A stretch of 64,000 nucleotides of DNA from Lacticaseibacillus pantheris DSM 15945 = JCM 12539 = NBRC 106106. GTDB taxonomy: Bacteria > Bacillota > Bacilli > Lactobacillales > Lactobacillaceae. The stretch spans positions 1 through 64,000 of the forward strand of contig NZ_BBAI01000002.1 in assembly GCF_001311175.1 (NCBI RefSeq). Direction: 5' to 3'. Position numbers and translations under genes: made by a program. Shown here in pieces: positions 48,085 through 58,040 of the stretch. The notes under the pieces were generated by a model. It was not told the origin of the DNA. It worked only from the letters and a program-made list of their open reading frames with translations, and searched no databases. The stretch's first letter is position 1. Every line of letters begins with the position of its first letter.

Positions 48085-48852
48085 TTGATTGATGTACATA
48101 GCCATTTGTTACCGGGTATCGATGATGGCTCGGAAAACATGGAAATTTCCTTATCCCTTGCCCAGGACGCGGTGCGCGACGGCATTACGCACGCGCTCAT
48201 GACACCGCACCACATGAACGGTCGGTTTACCAACCATCCGGCCGACGTCATCCGGTTAACGGATGAGTTTCAACACGAACTGGACCAACAAGGGATTCCT
48301 TTGACCGTCTTTCCTTCGCAAGAGGTACGCATTAACGGCGACCTCCTGACTGCGTGGGATAATCAGGACCTGATGACGACGGACGAGGGGGGGCACTACA
48401 TGTTACTGGAATTTCCGCACGATGCGGTGCCGACTTTCACCGATGACATGGTCTTTCAGTTGGAGCAGCGCGGGGTCACGCCCGTCTTTGTCCATCCGGA
48501 ACGGAACGAGGACCTGATGGCGCATCCGGAAAAGCTGTTTGAGCTCATTCAAAAGGGTGCTTATGCCCAAATTACGGCTAGTTCTTACGTTGGCACCTTT
48601 GGTAAAAAGGTGGAGCGGTTCGCGGAAGACATCATTGACCACGGTCTCGGCCACATGCTGGCGTCAGACGCACACCACATTAAGAATCGGGACTACGAAA
48701 TGAGTGCGGCGTTTAAAAAGTTGATCGGTGCTTACGGTAATGATGTCGGCAAAATGTTCGATGACAACGCTAAGGCCATCGTTAACGGCGATCCGGTGCA
48801 CCGGGTAGCGGAGACGCCCATCAAGAAGAAACGCTTCTTCCCGGCATACTAA
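48085..48852 (+). CDS. Tyrosine-protein phosphatase, PHP type (CpsB/YwqE)
   Basis: 255 residues. Mn-dependent PHP phosphatase: VHSHLLPGIDDGSENMEIS, TPHHMNGRF, EVRINGDLL, FVHPERNED, MLASDAHHI. It dephosphorylates BY-kinases and so controls polysaccharide chain length; here it lies 8 kb upstream of the CpsC/CpsD pair. The start is TTG 48085, which has GAGG at a normal distance; the conserved LIDVHSH begins there. Intact. Confidence 0.87.
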   Translation: MIDVHSHLLPGIDDGSENMEISLSLAQDAVRDGITHALMTPHHMNGRFTNHPADVIRLTDEFQHELDQQGIPLTVFPSQEVRINGDLLTAWDNQDLMTTDEGGHYMLLEFPHDAVPTFTDDMVFQLEQRGVTPVFVHPERNEDLMAHPEKLFELIQKGAYAQITASSYVGTFGKKVERFAEDIIDHGLGHMLASDAHHIKNRDYEMSAAFKKLIGAYGNDVGKMFDDNAKAIVNGDPVHRVAETPIKKKRFFPAY

Positions 48853-48860
48853 GAGCAAGG

Positions 48861-48902
48861 ATAGTGGTCAAGCCAGTGTACCCGGCGAGGCCACTTTTTT
48901 TT
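48861..48902 (+). terminator. Terminator of the phosphatase gene
   Basis: AGTGGTC / GGCCACT stem, loop of about 19 bases, then eight T. Confidence 0.82.
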
Positions 48903-49034
48903 ACGCCACAAGTGGGCCATATTAGTGTGGACTGTATACCTTCTACGTGGCAGGGTGTAAAATTTAACTAACGATTGACCAATTATCTGCGTCGGGTTGG
49001 GCCGACGTCATGAGCAAAAGCGGGGGTAAACGCA

Positions 49035-50145
49035 GTGCGAAAATGGTTGCGATATTTAACGGTGGGCATGGTGATGCTCGCGGCGGCGATGGTTTTGGGC
49101 GGATGTGGTCAAGGCGAAGCTACGTCCACAACGGCCAAGAACACACACACGGATGCTGCAGTTGTGCGTCTCGATCAGGCGGTCGACAAGCTGTTTAGTA
49201 ACGATCAGCACAATTTACCCGCGGACAAGTTAACCGACAAGCAAATTCAGGCGGCGCACACGTTGTACAATAAGGCGGTTGCGCGCGGTAGTAAGTTAAC
49301 TAACGCCGACGTGAAGTTAGTGAACCGGGCTGACCGGGACATTAGTAAGGCCAAACATTTTTTTTGCGGTGACCAGCGGCCTAAAAGACGCGTTGGGTGA
49401 CAGCCAGGTGATTGTGCCTGACTACAACGCGGATAATTTGGTTGCTGCCTGGGGGGATGTGTCTTCCTACAGCGTCTTTGTCACGAAGTATGGTGACCAA
49501 ATGAAGCTGGTCAATCAGGAAGTTGCTGCCGTGAAGCTAGTGCAGAAGCTGTACGACGGAACGCTAGGTGATGTGACCAATAGTAACGGTACCGAGAGCA
49601 AGAACTACTCGGTTAAAAGTAACGTGACGGCCGACGCCATCGCGGCAGCCAAAAAGGCGGTCAATGCCGTTAAGGTTGATGCGTTCAAGACCCGGTACAT
49701 GAAGTACGTTGACGCGGCTCAGGATGCGGTTGATGCCGCGGCTGATAGTAGCAGTGCAGCCGCCACAAGTAGTAGCGCCGACGCCACTGATGCGTCGAGT
49801 AGCAGTTCCGACGACAATGCCAATGCCACGAGTAGTAGTGGGACTACCGGTAATTCTGGTAGCAGTGGCTCTGGTAATTCTGGATACAGTTCCGGGTACA
49901 ACTCTGGTTACAGCTCTAGCTATGGCACTGGCGGTGGTAGTGGCAGTAGTTATACCGGATCTGGTAACAGTGGTTCTCAAGGATCGACGAGCTCGGATGG
50001 CGGTAATACGTCCGGTTCGACGGGCGGTACCGACAGCGGTAGTACTGGTGGTAGTGGCGAATCTGACACTACCGGCGCTGGCGCTAGCAGCAACAGTTCT
50101 AGTGATGACGCGCAGTATACCGGTAACTGGAGCGGCGGCATTTAA
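49035..50145 (+). CDS. Ser/Gly-rich lipoprotein (one frameshift)
   Basis: About 369 residues after repair. Lipoprotein signal with lipobox VLGGC near residue 24. A helical middle region (LYNKAVARGSKLTNADVKLV, LKDALGDSQVIVPDYN) follows, then a long low-complexity tail of S, G, T, N, Y and D (about 230-369) with YSSGYNSGYSSSYG-like repeats. One extra T in the T8 run at 49358-49365. The start is GTG 49035 behind GGGGGTAAA. Surface-exposed; function unknown. Confidence 0.8.
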
Positions 50146-50157
50146 TAGTGTGGATGG

Positions 50158-50187
50158 AAGCGTCGGGCCTGGTGTTCGGCGCTTTTC
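50158..50187 (+). terminator. Terminator of the lipoprotein gene
   Basis: AAGCGTCG / CGGCGCTT with one G-T pair and a loop of 11 bases, then TTTTC. Confidence 0.7.
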
Positions 50188-50272
50188 TATTTGCCTTCCT
50201 GTTTGTAGTGATATCAGCAAGTTGGTTTAGGTGTTAGCTGGTTTTTCGTTACCGTTTGGGGTAAAAAAAAGG

Positions 50273-50398
50273 TTGAAGCATAGCGGTGGCAAACGTTTGC
50301 CAGCATCCACAGTGTGGTCACTGGCGGAATCTGAACATGGGGAAGATTATCCAACGTATACGTCGTACGAGGCCATGTGGCGGGACATGGGTGTTTGA
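50273..50398 (+). pseudogene. Possible gene fragment, 41 codons
   Basis: A reading frame from TTG 50273 with amino-acid-like composition, ending HGEDYPTYTSYEAMWRDMGV. No proper ribosome site; upstream of the TTG the frame runs into an A8 tract. It looks like the C-terminal end of a small protein, perhaps an antitoxin, but I cannot name it. It contains the 16-base palindrome TGGCAAACGTTTGCCA (50286-50301). Confidence 0.3.
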
Positions 50399-50430
50399 TT
50401 GATTACGAACTAATGCCAGCGTGACAAGCA

Positions 50431-50472
50431 AAAAAAAGTCCGGATCACCTTTGCATGGGTGGCCCGGACTTC
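50431..50472 (-). terminator. Terminator of the LCP gene
   Basis: AAGTCCGG / CCGGACTT with inner TCAC / GTGG. The A7 on the left is a T run on the minus strand. Confidence 0.85.
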
Positions 50473-50488
50473 GTGTATATTGACTTAA

Positions 50489-51383
50489 TTACTGTGCGTT
50501 GATGGCGTCGTTGATCTCACTGTGCACCCGGTTAATTTCACTGGTGCTCATGACTTCATATGATTGGCCGTCGATCATCGCGCTGGATCCCTGCATCTGG
50601 TCGGAGCTGATGTTGCCAATGGCGCTCTTGTACTTGGAGGCTAGGTTCTTCAAAGACGAGAGGGAAATGTTAGTCCGCACGTTGTCCGATACGGCGTCCA
50701 GGAAGTTGGTGTTGAGCAGGCTGGTTGGTTGGCTCTTCGCCTTTTGCAGGATGGCCTTCACGATGAGCTGCTGCCGCTCCTGACGACCGTAGTCACCACG
50801 TGGATCCTCGTGACGCATCCGGGAGAACTCAAGTGCCTTGGCACCATCCATGGTTTCCGTCTTGCCCTTGGTGAACGTGTAGCCACCTTCGCTGAAGCTA
50901 ATTGGCGAGGTGACGCTCACGCCGCCAACCGCGTTAACCAGTTTCTTCAGGCCGCCCATGTTGACCAGGATGTAACCGTCAAGCTTAATGTCGAGCAACT
51001 TCTCCACCGCCGCGATGGCCGTATCCGAACTGCCGTATGCGTATGCCGCGTTCAGCTTGATGGTTTCACCTTTGTACTCGATCTTCGTGTCGCGAGCGAT
51101 GGAAACCATGGTGGTTTTATTGGTCTTCGGGTTGACCACCATCACCATGATGGTGTCCGTCCGGCCCTTGTAGGCGCGGCCCAAAGCCCCGGTGTCAGTG
51201 CCTAACATGAGGTAGGCAACCGACTTGGTGGCCTTCGTCTTGTTGTCGGACGTTGAACTCGTTTTTTTTGTTGTACGAGTAAACCGCGCTCGTAGTGTGG
51301 TGAATCTTGTAGTACCCGTAGCCACCCAAACAAACAGCGGCAGCTACGATGATGCCGCAAATCCAAAGAATTATTTTCTTCAT
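50489..51383 (-). CDS. LytR-CpsA-Psr family protein (one frameshift)
   Basis: About 297 residues after repair. N-terminal membrane anchor (IILWICGIIVAAAVCLGGYG), then the LCP catalytic domain: LMLGTDTGALGRAYKGRTDT, IARDTKIEYKG, LDGYILVNMGGLKKLVNAVG, FSRMRHEDPRGDYGRQERQQ with the conserved Arg and Asp residues. It attaches teichoic acid or capsule to peptidoglycan. One extra T (plus strand) in the T8 run at 51261-51268. It has its own promoter, divergent from the GT39-like gene. Confidence 0.9.
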
Positions 51384-51438
51384 ATTAACTAATACCCTCT
51401 ACCCTCGGAATGATATGTACTATTGTTAATCAATTGAC

Positions 51439-51469
51439 ATTATACATTAGTCGGCGAAAAGTTGGTAAA
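51439..51469 (-). promoter_or_regulatory. Promoter of the LCP gene
   Basis: Minus strand: -10 TATAAT (51439-51444) and -35-like TTACCA or TTTACC 18-19 bases upstream. Leader about 50 bases. Confidence 0.5.
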
Positions 51470-51476
51470 CGTGGGG

Positions 51477-51517
51477 CAAAAAGCTAAATTTCCTTAAACT
51501 TAAATTGTGGGGGATGT
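51477..51517 (+). repeat. 41-bp direct repeat, left copy
   Basis: Identical over 41 bases to 53503-53543 (it begins CAAAAAGCTAAATTTCCTTA and ends TGTGGGGGATGT). The flanking bases differ at once on both sides. The two copies enclose only the GT39-like gene. Confidence 0.9.
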
Positions 51518-51651
51518 GGCATTAGTTAATATCCGGGAGATTTTGCGGTGGTATGCGGCACCTAGCGATAGAAGAACAATTTTGGCGTGCTGTTTTGGTC
51601 AAGAATTAGTACATACTCTGGTAAAATAATGATGCATGTAGGAGGCTTACT

Positions 51652-53304
51652 GTGGATAATCAAGTTGAGACGTTAGTTAAAAGGAAGCCCCGTTTCTGGC
51701 GGGCTTACGAAAATAAGATTCTTATTGTTTTGAATATTACGCTGGTATTTGTGTTTCTGATTTTACTGTTGTACAAGGTGTCAACTGTCCCAAACGTTTT
51801 TGTGGACGAGGCGAACTATGCGAACGAGGTTGTATCGTTTGCTCGATTTGGTACTGACATCCATGGTCTACATTTACCCATATATTTATCCAGTGTTTGG
51901 GGACAGGGCCAGTCTATTTTATATGCAATTGTTGATGCACCACTAGTACGCTGGTTTGGTTTTAGCATGGTCACGTTAAGGTTCCATTTTTATTGATGAA
52001 TTGGTTAATCTTATGCCTACTTATCTTTAAGGTTTACCAGTGGTCAAAAAGTTTACGCCTTACGACCATGGTCAATATTGCATTGATTAGTAGTCCGTGG
52101 ATATTCATATCATCTCGGTGGATTCTCGATGCCAATATTGCTCCCTTAATGTTTATGCTTGCTACTATCCTGTTTGCTTCCGGAGCAATGAGTAAAAGTA
52201 AACTATTGCGGATTATTGATGTATTGTTTGGAGCATTATTCTTATCTTTAACGGCATACGGTTACGTTGCAGCATGGCTTTATTTACCGGTAGTCTGTGT
52301 GCTCTACTTTATTGCGTTTGTTAAGGATGACAGTTTTAAGATTTGGGAGTACATAGTATCTGTTGCTGTGATTCTTTTGGTCGCCGTCCCAATCATAGTA
52401 TTTGCGTATCGGGTTAATATTTTGAAGTTGACGCATGCGACAAAGTTTTTTGTTTTTTTGATATTCCTCCTCTGCCGGCAAATCGGTTGGGTCACTGATT
52501 AATCTTAGGGGACCTGGGTTGATCAATAGGTGTATGCACAATTTAGTTGACGGTTTGCTCATTTATTTAGGCGGGAATGACTACTTGCAATGGAATTCGG
52601 TCAGCCCGTTTGGAGCGGTTGCTCCATGGTTATTAATCTTTGCTCCGGTGGGTATGCTAGGTAACCTTGAGACAATGCCCAAGGCCATACAACTTTTTAG
52701 GCGTTTGTTGACGCTTAATATAGTTGCTTTTATTCCTTTAGCACTTGTTGTTACGCCAAACTATAATCATTGGAACTTGCTAAACATACCATTAGCAATA
52801 TTGGTTGGCCTGGGATTGTTTCTTTGTATTCAACGTTTTCGGGAGACTTCTATTCGTTTGTTGTTTGTACTCGTTCCCATCTGCACCTTTGCCTACTTTC
52901 TACCGTTTGGGTACTTCGGAGTCGGTACCGAGGGTAGTTTCTTTGAAAATGGTTTAGTCAGATTTCGTGATGTTCAAAAATTGAATCAAACGGTAACGTC
53001 ATCAAGTGACAGCAGTCGTCTTTACGTTGATAGTTTATCTTGGAAGTTTATGTATTTTAGAATGGTACAGGCCCCAATCAGCCACTCAATGTACTTGAAC
53101 CGTACTGGCACTAAATCCGATTTCAGTAAGAAAATGGGCGATTTTTCGCGGTATGGTTCTCTGAGGGATATGTCTATATTTAGGGGCGGAACAAAAGGTG
53201 ATTTCATTTTGCGTTCTTCAAAGGAACCTATGCCCGGTTGGAAATATTGCTATAGCGTGACCTGGAATAATGTTCCGCAGTATTTATTCAAAAAGAGCAA
53301 ATGA
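51652..53304 (+). CDS. GT39-like membrane glycosyltransferase (about three frameshifts)
   Basis: About 551 residues after repair, with 10 or more membrane segments. FVDEANYANEVVSF carries the acidic loop typical of ArnT/PMT-type (GT-C) enzymes, which use polyprenyl-linked sugar. Breaks: a lost C at about 51984 (RFPFLLMNW after repair), and net two lost bases between about 52447 and 52495; adding a T and a G there gives FFDIPPLPANRLGSLINLRG. The start is GTG 51652 behind AGGAGG. Codon use is more AT-rich than its neighbours and direct repeats flank it, which suggests transfer. Confidence 0.7.
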
Positions 53305-53421
53305 CATTTGGATTGATTTGCCGGCGTTCGACTGATTGTGTTTATTTAATATCTTGAGCCTGTGTACTTAGTAAATGGCGACGACAGCGTATTGTCGAGC
53401 CTTATTCAATTAGTGAATCTA

Positions 53422-53455
53422 AAGGAAACAGGTCAATTGGTCTGTTTCTTTTTTT
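53422..53455 (+). terminator. Terminator of the GT39-like gene
   Basis: GGAAACAG / CTGTTTC with inner GTC / GGT, followed by eight T. 53305-53421 holds nothing else I recognise. Confidence 0.78.
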
Positions 53456-53502
53456 GCTGTTGTCAACCACAGTCTATTTCAGTGATGACGAAACGTATTG
53501 GT

Positions 53503-53543
53503 CAAAAAGCTAAATTTCCTTAAACTTAAATTGTGGGGGATGT
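53503..53543 (+). repeat. 41-bp direct repeat, right copy
   Basis: Exact copy of 51477-51517, at a distance of 2026 bases. Confidence 0.9.
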
Positions 53544-53562
53544 CGTACCGATAAGATACTTG

Positions 53563-53694
53563 TCGCGGCCTCAGACTGCCGCGATACGGGCATTTATTGG
53601 GTGACCGGCAATGATTGGGACGTGTGCGCGTCGCTGAACGTAATCTGTTCGTAAAGCGCGTCCTATTGGTGCTCAGGCCGCTTTCTGGTATTAT
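53563..53694 (+). promoter_or_regulatory. Promoter region of the AI-2E family gene
   Basis: -35 TTGGTG (53666-53671), 17 bases, -10 TATTAT (53689-53694), 61 bases before the start. Upstream is a small hairpin TCGCGGC (53563-53569) / GCCGCGA (53578-53584). Confidence 0.55.
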
Positions 53695-53754
53695 TAACCT
53701 TGGTATTTCTATAGTCTGCCATACACGGCAGCCGTTATGGAGGGAGGTGGCACC

Positions 53755-54903
53755 ATGTTTGAACGTTTACGGCAATCAAAGCTAATGTTCTGGTCAGTGG
53801 AGATCTTGATACTGGTCCTCATCATTGCCGGACTGAGCTCCGTCACGTTTATCTTTCAACCGGTCGCAACCTTTTTCTCCATCTGGTTGATTCCGCTGGT
53901 GTCGGCGTTGTTCCTCTACTACATGTTCAATCCATTTGTGAAAATGATGGAGCGGATGAAGGTGCCGCGTGGATTAGCACTCGCCATTTTGATGTTGGTA
54001 CTAGCGGGATTAGTTTACCTGATTGTGGTGTGGGCCGTTCCGGCAATGCTCCGTCAGGTGGCCCGCCTAGTACTGGCCTTACCAACGCTGGTCAAGGATT
54101 TTCAGACGGTGTTGGCGAAGGCGTCACATTATTCTTGGTACCAAGCGTTGGACCTCGACGATGCTATCAGCCACATCAATGCTTCAAAGATTACGGCCAG
54201 CATTTTAAAGTCGACCTCCGCAGGGTTGCCTGATTTTCTGGGATCAGCCGTCGGCACCTTCTTTTCCGTAATTACCGTGCCCATCATTTTCTTTTACATG
54301 TTAAAGGATGGTCACCGGTTTGTGCCGGCCGTCCAACGTTTATTTCCCACGAGTATTAACGATGAAGTGGGGGAGGTCTTCCGGCGTCTGAACGACACGC
54401 TGGCGCACTACATTGCTGGCCAGGCATTGGAATGTATCTTTGTGGGCGTCATGACCGGATTGGGCTACTGGATTATCGGGCAGCCGTACGCACTGCTGCT
54501 AGCGATTATCGCGGGTGTGGTAACCATGATTCCGTATCTGGGACCGTATATCGGCATTATTCCGGCCCTGCTGGTGTCCGTCAACATGGGTTGGGGACAG
54601 ATGTTTGGTATCGTGGCGGTCGTTATTGTGGTGCACGTGGTGGACGGCAATTTTATCTACCCCAACATTATTGGGCGGTCACTGGATATTCACCCAGTAA
54701 CAATTATCATTTTATTGTTGCTGGCGAGTCACCTGTACGGATTACTGGGTACGATCCTGTCGATTCCGGTGTACGCGGTGGCTAAGAACGTCGTGGTGTA
54801 CTTGTGGCAGGTATTGCAGTTGCGGCGGCGTGAAAAGATGGTCCAGGAGCCGTCATCAACGAGTGGTTTGGGTGCAAGCAAAGAAGAAAAGGAACATAAA
54901 TAA
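53755..54903 (+). CDS. AI-2E family transporter (PerM/YdiK type)
   Basis: 382 residues, about eight membrane segments with a hydrophilic loop after the third. Typical stretches: ALFLYYMFNPFVKMMERM, VGTFFSVITVPIIFFYMLKD, and PYLGPYIGIIPALLVS near the C-terminal core. Members export autoinducer-2 or act in Na+/H+ exchange; which applies here is unknown. Start ATG 53755 behind GGAGGGAGGTGG. prfC follows after three bases. Intact. Confidence 0.85.
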   Translation: MFERLRQSKLMFWSVEILILVLIIAGLSSVTFIFQPVATFFSIWLIPLVSALFLYYMFNPFVKMMERMKVPRGLALAILMLVLAGLVYLIVVWAVPAMLRQVARLVLALPTLVKDFQTVLAKASHYSWYQALDLDDAISHINASKITASILKSTSAGLPDFLGSAVGTFFSVITVPIIFFYMLKDGHRFVPAVQRLFPTSINDEVGEVFRRLNDTLAHYIAGQALECIFVGVMTGLGYWIIGQPYALLLAIIAGVVTMIPYLGPYIGIIPALLVSVNMGWGQMFGIVAVVIVVHVVDGNFIYPNIIGRSLDIHPVTIIILLLLASHLYGLLGTILSIPVYAVAKNVVVYLWQVLQLRRREKMVQEPSSTSGLGASKEEKEHK

Positions 54904-54906
54904 GTA

Positions 54907-56484
54907 ATGAAACAGACTGAATTAGAGCAGGCGGTGGCCAAGCGCCGCACCTTTGCCATTATTTCTCACCCCGATGCGGGGAAGACGACCATCACCGAGC
55001 AACTGTTGCTGTTCGGGGGTGTGATTCGTGAGGCCGGGACCGTTAAGGGGCGTAAATCGAGCCACTTCGCAAAGTCCGACTGGATGGCGATTGAAAAGCA
55101 GCGTGGTATCTCTGTTACGAGTTCCGTGATGCAATTTGATTATCAGGGTAAGCGCATCAACATTCTGGACACTCCGGGGCATGAGGATTTTTCTGAAGAT
55201 ACATACCGGACACTGATGGCCGTGGATGCTGCGGTCATGGTGATTGATAGTGCTAAGGGTATTGAAGCGCAGACCAAGAAGCTGTTCAAAGTGGTTAAGG
55301 ATCGCGGTATTCCCATCTTTACTTTCATGAACAAGCTGGACCGCGACGGTCGGGAGCCGCTCGACCTCATCGCAGAACTTGAGGATTTACTCGGAATTGA
55401 GGGTTACGCAATGAACTGGCCGATGGGGTCGGGGAAGACCCTACTGGGACTGTACGACCGGGTCAACAACCGGGTGGAACGCTACCGTCCGGAAACGCCG
55501 GAACAGCGGTTTGTCGAGCTCGACGCTGATGGTCACCTGCCAGCAGACGATGTGATTGCCAAGGAAGCGACCTACCGTGCGACTTTGGATGAAATCGAGT
55601 TGCTGGATGATGCTGGCAACCAGTTCGATGCCGACAAGATTGCGCGGGGCGACCAGACACCGGTGTTCTTCGGTAGTGCGTTAACGAACTTCGGGGTGGA
55701 GACGTTCCTGAACAGCTTCGTGCAGTACGCGCCGGCCCCGACCGCCAAGAAGACGGTGGGGGGCACGGAGGTGCAGCCGACCAACGAGCAGTTTAGCGGC
55801 TTTATTTTCAAGATTCAGGCGAACATGAACCCGAACCACCGTGACCGCATTGCCTTTGTACGGGTTGTATCCGGCGAGTTCACCAAGGGGATGGACGTCA
55901 CGCTGGAGCGGACGGGCAAGACGATTCGGCTGAATAATTCCACCGAGTTCATGGCCGCCGAGCGGGAGACGGTCACCGAGGCCGTTGCCGGCGATATTGT
56001 CGGTTTGTATGACACGGGTAACTTTCAGATTGGTGATACCATTTACGCCGGCAAGCAGGGAGTGGCGTTCGAGCCGCTGCCGCAGTTTACGCCGGAGCTG
56101 TTCATGAAGGTGACGCCCAAGAACGTGATGAAGCAGAAGAGCTTCCACAAGGGGATGCAGCAGCTGGTGCAAGAAGGTGCGGTGCAGTTGTACCGGACGT
56201 ACTCCACCAACGAGTACATTCTGGGTGCGGTTGGCCAACTGCAGTTCGAAGTCTTCAAGTTCCGGATGCAAAACGAGTACAACTCCGAAGTTGAGATGAC
56301 GCCAATGGGCAACCGCACGGCTCGATGGATTAACCCGGACCAGCTGGATGAAAAGATGAGCTCATCGCGCAACCTGCTGGTAAAGGATGTGCACGGCGAA
56401 CCATTGTTACTGTTCGAGAATGCCTTTGCGGAGCGGTGGTTCCACGATAAGTATCCGGACGTGGAGTTGACGAGTAAGTTGTAG
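54907..56484 (+). CDS. prfC: Peptide chain release factor 3
   Basis: GTPase that recycles RF1 and RF2 after termination. 525 residues. G1 SHPDAGKTT (20-28), G3 [12 protein letters not shown]4 MNKLDRDGR, followed by the domain II and III regions. It lies three bases after the permease gene and probably shares its transcript. Intact. Confidence 0.96.
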   Translation: MKQTELEQAVAKRRTFAIISHPDAGKTTITEQLLLFGGVIREAGTVKGRKSSHFAKSDWMAIEKQRGISVTSSVMQFDYQGKRINILDTPGHEDFSEDTYRTLMAVDAAVMVIDSAKGIEAQTKKLFKVVKDRGIPIFTFMNKLDRDGREPLDLIAELEDLLGIEGYAMNWPMGSGKTLLGLYDRVNNRVERYRPETPEQRFVELDADGHLPADDVIAKEATYRATLDEIELLDDAGNQFDADKIARGDQTPVFFGSALTNFGVETFLNSFVQYAPAPTAKKTVGGTEVQPTNEQFSGFIFKIQANMNPNHRDRIAFVRVVSGEFTKGMDVTLERTGKTIRLNNSTEFMAAERETVTEAVAGDIVGLYDTGNFQIGDTIYAGKQGVAFEPLPQFTPELFMKVTPKNVMKQKSFHKGMQQLVQEGAVQLYRTYSTNEYILGAVGQLQFEVFKFRMQNEYNSEVEMTPMGNRTARWINPDQLDEKMSSSRNLLVKDVHGEPLLLFENAFAERWFHDKYPDVELTSKL

Positions 56485-56512
56485 GAAATCAAAAAAAATA
56501 GGTGGTAAAAGA

Positions 56513-57335
56513 ATGGAAACCGGAATTGAATTTGCCTGGGTCTTTCAATCATTAAAAAAAGCACTGGTGGAAGATTTTATTAACTGGTTTATTGCTGGCC
56601 GTAGTGGCATTTGTATACGTGAAAAAGACGGTTCATCCCACTTTCACTTCGGACACGGCGTTGATGGTGAATATTGAAGCAAGTGGTAAGGATGATAGTC
56701 AACTGACGGTGCAGCAGGCCGAGGTGCAAAAAAAATTGACACCTACAAGGATATTGTTGAAAGTCCTTCAATCATGAAGGAAGTCGCCTACAACCTCACT
56801 CACAAGCATCGCGAAACTACGATTCCCGGAAAAAAAAGCAGTGTATGGCACTTACAAGAATAGTGTGACGGGTGAAATTACCAAGTACCTGAAGGAAAAG
56901 AAACAATCACCTAAGTATCACGTTGTCTCCGCAAAGTACGGTAAGGGTGCCGTTACTACGGACCAAGTTAGTAGTGCTGTAAGTATCAGTAGTAACGCTA
57001 ACTCTCAGGTATTTAAAATTAAAGCGACTTCTAGTGACTCCGTTCTTTCCAAAAACATTGCGAACGCCACTGCGGCTGTCTTCCGCGAGCGGGTTCAAAC
57101 AATGATGAGTGGCTCGCGGGTTACAATTGTTTCCCGAGCTAACGACGGCAGCATTAAGACTGGTAGCACCAAGAAGTATGTTTTGGTCGGTTTAATTATG
57201 GGTGTTATCCTCGGTGCGTTTGTTGTATTACTGTATGGTTTCTACAAGGAATTAACTGACAAGCGCATCGATAACGACTCGTTCTTAACGAATGAACTTG
57301 GCTTCACTAAACTTGGCGCTATTCATAAGAAATAA
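56513..57335 (+). CDS. Polysaccharide chain-length regulator, Wzz/CpsC (YveK) family (three frameshifts)
   Basis: About 273 residues after repair. N-terminal membrane segment (WWKILLTGLLLAVVAFVYV), an extracellular alpha/beta domain, and a second membrane segment near the end (YVLVGLIMGVILGAFVVLL). It is the transmembrane activator partner of a BY-kinase. Breaks: an extra A at about 56550-56556 (SLKKHWWKI after repair), one A lost at about 56728-56735 (VQKKIDTYKDIVESP), and an extra A at about 56830-56837 (GKKAVYGTYK). Start ATG 56513 behind GGTGG, 28 bases after prfC. Confidence 0.85.
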
Positions 57336-57374
57336 GATGTCAGGAATTGTAGTCCTTAATTCGGAGGAATGGTT

Positions 57375-57989
57375 TTGAGCAAATTAAATTTGAACGATGC
57401 ATTTACAAATGTTGCGATTGATGATGCTGGTATCAGTGAAGACTTCATGGATTTAGCGACTAATTTAGTTGTGAGCCGTCGTAACGGTATTTTAAGTGGA
57501 TCAGTGGCTTTAGTCTCTGTTGATCAAGATGATACTCAGGCAGATGTGGCTGTCGGATTGGTTAAGGCCTTGGCCAGTATTAATCAATCCGTAGCGTTGG
57601 TCAATGCTAATTTACGTTCATCCTGGACACCACAGATTCCAAATTTCACTTCATTAAATTTGCAGTCCGTGCTTGATTCTGGCCAGGTAGACGATGACAC
57701 GACTAACGTGATTGTTTCCCCTGCGGATAGTGTGCCCAATCCTATCGCTACGCTTGAAAGTGATGGCTTTTCGGCTTGATTCGGTCTATGGAGGCTGGGC
57801 GGAACTTCGTTGTTGTTTCCACGCCTGCATTGATGCCATTGGGAGATGCAAAGGCAGTTCTGGGAACCGTAAAGAACGCAATTTTGATTATTCACAGGCG
57901 CCAAACACGTGCTCGAAATTTAAAAAAATGGTTTGACAGTACTTAACGCTCTACACACCAACGTTATTGGGTACGTTACCGTTGAATAA
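57375..57989 (+). CDS. CpsD/BY-kinase-like protein with degenerate nucleotide site (two frameshifts)
   Basis: About 204 residues after repair. Position and fold match CpsD/YwqD tyrosine kinases, but all three ATP motifs are lost: the Walker A site reads VSVDQDDTQADVA with no GK(S/T), Walker A' reads VALVNANLRSS (Asp replaced by Asn), and Walker B reads FVVVSTPAL (Asp replaced by Ser). The C-terminus (GYVTVE) has no tyrosine cluster. Breaks: one T lost at about 57775 (SALIRSMEAGRN), one extra A at about 57912-57918 (RNLKNGLTVLNA). Start TTG 57375 behind GGAGG. Confidence 0.75.
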
Positions 57990-58040
57990 ATGGGCCGTAG
58001 TTACTTTGTCGATTGTTGCTCAGTATAAAAGGAATGAATA

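Noticed and set aside
49709-50230. Long plus-strand and minus-strand frames over the lipoprotein tail
   Set aside because: These are shadow frames of the repetitive Ser/Gly codons of the lipoprotein gene.
52447-52520. Two or three separate small membrane proteins instead of one GT39-like gene
   Set aside because: The pieces have no ribosome sites of their own, and one-base repairs join them into one protein with continuous membrane topology.
55463-56271. Minus-strand frames antisense to prfC
   Set aside because: prfC is intact and highly conserved on the plus strand; the antisense frames have no family-like content.
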